A stretch of DNA of 64,000 bases from an uncultured Ilyobacter sp. (GTDB lineage Bacteria > Fusobacteriota > Fusobacteriia > Fusobacteriales > Fusobacteriaceae), in the NCBI RefSeq assembly GCF_963668085.1, contig NZ_OY764059.1:1798001-1862000 (forward strand), in the 5' to 3' direction. Shown here in pieces: positions 62,108 through 64,000 of the stretch. How positions within the stretch are numbered: the stretch's first letter is position 1; the number at the start of each line of letters is the position of its first letter. Made by a program: the position numbers and the translations under genes. The notes under the pieces are model-generated. The model saw only the letters and a program-made list of their open reading frames with translations, was not told the origin of the DNA and made no database searches.

Positions 62108-62695
62108 TTAATAATTATCAGCTCTGTTATAATGAATTACCTTAGACAGATCTTTTACCTTTTTAGGAGAAATATTAGCATCTGTATAACCTACTGCCAT
62201 CATCTCAAATATCTCAAGATACTCAGGAATTCCAAGTAATTCTTTTGTTTTCTTTTCTACTTTTGGATTTCTAAAAGCCGACACCCACATGGAAACTAGA
62301 CCTAAACTTGTGGCAGCAAGCTGCATACTCATAAAAGCACTGGCTAGAGTACTAGAAAATGTGAAATTCCACCAGTTATCGTTGTCTTTTACAGAAACAG
62401 GACCACGTTCTCTAACTCTAGGATCACCATATAACAGAATGTATACAGGGGCATCTACAAAGCCCTTAGAGGTTTTCCCTTCACCTATTCCATCGATAAG
62501 ATACTGGGTCACTTCATTCTTTAAATTTTCATCATCTACCACCACGAATTCCCAGGGCTGGGAATTAAATCCAGAAGGAGACTGTACTCCGACTTTTACA
62601 ATCTTTTCGATATCTTCCCTTGAAACTTTTTGATTAGTAAACTTCCTTACAGATCTTCTCTTGGTTGCTATCTCCAATAAATTATCATAGTTCAT
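62108..62695 (-). CDS. Nitroreductase family protein, MarR-controlled
   Basis: This 195-residue FMN-dependent enzyme opens with EIATKRRSVRKFTNQKVSREDIEKIVKVGVQSPSGFNSQPWEFVVVDD, the standard nitroreductase start. It has WWNFTFSSTLASAFMSMQLAATSLGLVSMWVSAF, the core helix region, and closes with EMMAVGYTD. It is divergent from the MarR gene and has two palindromic operators around its promoter, so it is very likely repressed by that MarR until an electrophile or oxidant appears. The family reduces quinones, nitro compounds or disulfides. Confidence 0.93.
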   Translation of the reverse strand: MNYDNLLEIATKRRSVRKFTNQKVSREDIEKIVKVGVQSPSGFNSQPWEFVVVDDENLKNEVTQYLIDGIGEGKTSKGFVDAPVYILLYGDPRVRERGPVSVKDNDNWWNFTFSSTLASAFMSMQLAATSLGLVSMWVSAFRNPKVEKKTKELLGIPEYLEIFEMMAVGYTDANISPKKVKDLSKVIHYNRADNY

Positions 62696-62753
62696 AGTTT
62701 TCTCCTTTTCATCTATTAAAATATGTTTGAAATATATAAATTATGCTTTTGAA

Positions 62754-62777
62754 TTTTAGTAGACATATCTACTAAAA
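62754..62777. promoter_or_regulatory. MarR operator 1
   Basis: TTTTAGTAGA and TCTACTAAAA form 10-bp inverted arms around CATA, overlapping the predicted start of leftward transcription (the -10 TATAAT is at 62787-62782). Confidence 0.85.
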
Positions 62778-62806
62778 TTTGATTATAAACCTATTTTATC
62801 ATAAAC

Positions 62807-62824
62807 TAGTAGACATGTCTACTA
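62807..62824. promoter_or_regulatory. MarR operator 2
   Basis: TAGTAGACATGTCTACTA is a perfect 18-bp palindrome at the -35 region of the nitroreductase promoter. Confidence 0.88.
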
Positions 62825-62984
62825 ATAAAAACGGGTATATGTTTTAAAACTTTAGATAAATTTGCAAAAATCGAGATACTAATTTAAATCTTATCTTTTA
62901 TAAACATTTTTTAAAAATCTTCCCTTCGCAATTATTTTCATATATTCCCACTGTTCATCCCCATTTTTTTCTATTAAAATACAT

Positions 62985-63013
62985 TTGACATAAGCCCATT
63001 ATACTGTTAAAAT
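62985..63013 (+). promoter_or_regulatory. Promoter of the marR gene
   Basis: TTGACA (62985-62990), a 17-bp spacer and TAAAAT (63008-63013) lie directly before operator 3. Confidence 0.82.
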
Positions 63014-63014
63014 T

Positions 63015-63032
63015 TAGTAGACGTGTCTACTA
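63015..63032. promoter_or_regulatory. MarR operator 3
   Basis: TAGTAGACGTGTCTACTA has exact 8-bp inverted arms around a 2-bp centre that breaks the symmetry, and covers the predicted start of marR transcription. A weaker fourth site, TAGTAGTTAGGTTTACTA (63061-63078), matches operator 2 at 14 of 18 positions and lies just before the ribosome binding site. Confidence 0.85.
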
Positions 63033-63092
63033 AATAAAAAAAGACTCACCTCATCATAAATAGTAGTTAGGTTTACTAAAAAAGGAGGCCCT

Positions 63093-63530
63093 ATGGACAA
63101 ACCTTTAGATAAAATAATGAATGATACAACGAGAGATATAAACAAGTTTTTATCTCATCACATGGATCAGTATTCCCTTGGAAATGGTCAGTTCGGTATA
63201 CTTTATGAAGTTTCAAAGGAGGAAGGAATATCACAAGAAGTTATCGCCCAGAGGAGAAATGTGGGTAAGTCAGCAGTGGCAAAGTCTATAAAAAGGCTTA
63301 TAGAAAACGGATATCTGTACAGGGAAAAAGATGAAATAGATAGGAGAGCCTGGCGTCTATACTGCACTGATAAAGGTAAAAATATGATCCCTATAATAAT
63401 AAACCTTATTGAAATTGTAAAAAAGCTGCTGACCAATGGATCTAGCGAGGAGGAGATAAAAATATTCAGAAAGGTAATCGAAAGGATGAGTCAGAATATA
63501 GAGGAGTATTTTGAGGGTATAGAGGGATAA
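63093..63530 (+). CDS. MarR family transcriptional regulator
   Basis: This 145-residue winged-helix repressor has an AAAGGAGG site. It shows the MarR plan: an N-terminal dimer helix, then QFGILYEVSKEEGISQEVIAQRRNVGKSAVAKSIKRLIENGYLYREKDEIDRRAWRLYCTDKG with the recognition helix and the conserved DxR wing (DEIDRRAW). There is no Cys for redox sensing. Three strong operators in the shared upstream region indicate autoregulation and control of the divergent nitroreductase. The effector is unknown. Confidence 0.94.
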   Translation: MDKPLDKIMNDTTRDINKFLSHHMDQYSLGNGQFGILYEVSKEEGISQEVIAQRRNVGKSAVAKSIKRLIENGYLYREKDEIDRRAWRLYCTDKGKNMIPIIINLIEIVKKLLTNGSSEEEIKIFRKVIERMSQNIEEYFEGIEG

Positions 63531-63538
63531 ATAAGAAA

Positions 63539-63563
63539 AGCACATAGGATTACCCTATGTGCT
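63539..63563. terminator. Bidirectional intrinsic terminator
   Basis: AGCACATAGG and CCTATGTGCT pair perfectly around a 5-nt loop after the marR stop. It can also stop leftward transcription from the LysM gene. Confidence 0.88.
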
Positions 63564-63769
63564 AACTAATTTTTACCCGAAACTTATCATTTATTTCTTT
63601 AAAATATACAAATACCAAATTTCAGGTTCATGTACTTCTATTTTCATATATTAATTTTATCTGTCTTAGTATTTCCAACTTAGCCTTTTCTTTAAGTTTT
63701 AGGGTATATCATTTTTCATTTTCTTGGTATTTTATAATGATTTACCTGATATCTCTTGTAACCAGTAAT

Positions 63770-64000
63770 TTAGTTTTCAGGAATTCTAATCTCTTGACCA
63801 ACATGGAGATAATCTGGATTTTCTATATTATTTTCTTCAGCTAGTTTTTCCCAAGACATATTATATTTTTGTCCTATTTCAAATAAACTATCCCCTTTTT
63901 TAACAATATAAATAGAAGGAAGTTCTTCCATTGCAGCAGTTTCACTAGTTTCCATCATTTCTGAGGCTTTCTCACTTACTGCTTCTGTCATTTCTGAGGC
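63770..64000 (-). CDS. LysM domain protein, partial
   Basis: This gene enters from the right edge, so its start is outside the window. The last 76 codons show an acidic low-complexity stretch with a repeated (A/S)E(M/K)(A/T/S)E pattern, then a LysM domain at the very C-terminus, IYIVKKGDSLFEIGQKYNMSWEKLAEENNIENPDYLHVGQEIRIP. LysM binds peptidoglycan glycan. An exported or envelope-associated protein is expected, but the N-terminal domain is not visible. Confidence 0.88.
   Translation of the reverse strand, partial: ASEMTEAVSEKASEMMETSETAAMEELPSIYIVKKGDSLFEIGQKYNMSWEKLAEENNIENPDYLHVGQEIRIPEN

Noticed and set aside
1..64000. CRISPR array, tRNA, rRNA, prophage or origin of replication
   Set aside because: I searched by eye for regular direct repeats with spacers, tRNA cloverleafs, DnaA-box clusters and phage genes and found none that I could support.

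Overview
The window is AT-rich bacterial DNA with compact coding, frequent TTG/GTG starts behind strong AGGAGG-type ribosome binding sites, and many intrinsic terminators. The gene set suggests a strict anaerobe: rubrerythrin, ferredoxin-type ATPases, several nitroreductases, flavoprotein reductases, a Mrp/NifX/MinD-ferredoxin cluster, ATP-type PEP carboxykinase, an iron alcohol dehydrogenase, and Na+-coupled carriers (SstT, SSS). I infer a fermentative member of the Fusobacteriota (Ilyobacter/Propionigenium-like). This is inferred from gene content and style; there is no rRNA or tRNA here to confirm it. I found no CRISPR array, no prophage and no intact insertion sequence.

Layout. 1-12.9 kb: mostly leftward single genes for peptidase C26, DJ-1/PfpI, a GIY-YIG/DUF7662-like protein, TauE/SafE, ZupT, rubrerythrin, RecQ, a methyltransferase, a PhnA-like protein, a PheC-like periplasmic protein and a divergent PckA. 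A dispersed repeat lies at 8.5-9.1 kb. 13.1-20.8 kb: a leftward locus of an FMN-bind/FAD reductase, SSS symporter, LacI regulator, YczE-like protein and two SnoaL-like proteins, with a perfect 24-bp palindrome in the SSS leader. 21.1-23.6 kb: an AraC regulator divergent from an iron alcohol dehydrogenase, followed by an IS30-type transposase relic. 23.6-31.7 kb: a second flavoprotein reductase with a membrane Fe-S protein and two half-size permeases, then a CitMHS citrate transporter and a two-component system.

31.8-38.9 kb: a rightward cluster of DUF134, Mrp-NifX, a small Arg-rich protein, NifX, two MinD-like ATPases with 2[4Fe-4S] inserts, DUF1858, CobO, a CoA-disulfide-reductase-rhodanese protein and an SGNH hydrolase. 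It resembles the Desulfovibrio orange-protein (ORP) loci. 39-55.6 kb: mixed transport and redox genes, including SstT, a GltD-like protein, a DUF6448-like protein, nitroreductases, an amino-acid ABC transporter, CorA, a LysE-type exporter with a divergent MerR regulator, and MATE. 55.8-61.6 kb: a Lys/Asp-repeat microprotein, a CHAD-HD protein, a degenerate Ppx/GppA-HD protein and Ppk1, which form a polyphosphate locus. 61.6-64 kb: a second copy of the dispersed repeat, a MarR-nitroreductase pair sharing three or four operators, and a truncated LysM protein.

The most interesting items are the ORP-like cluster, the polyphosphate locus (CHAD fused to a Ppx-like HD domain, a Ppx with degraded active-site motifs, and an adjacent lysine-rich peptide), the uncharacterised LacI/SSS/SnoaL/flavoprotein locus, and the two REPIN-like repeats. 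The repeats have conserved hairpin ends and unrelated structured interiors.
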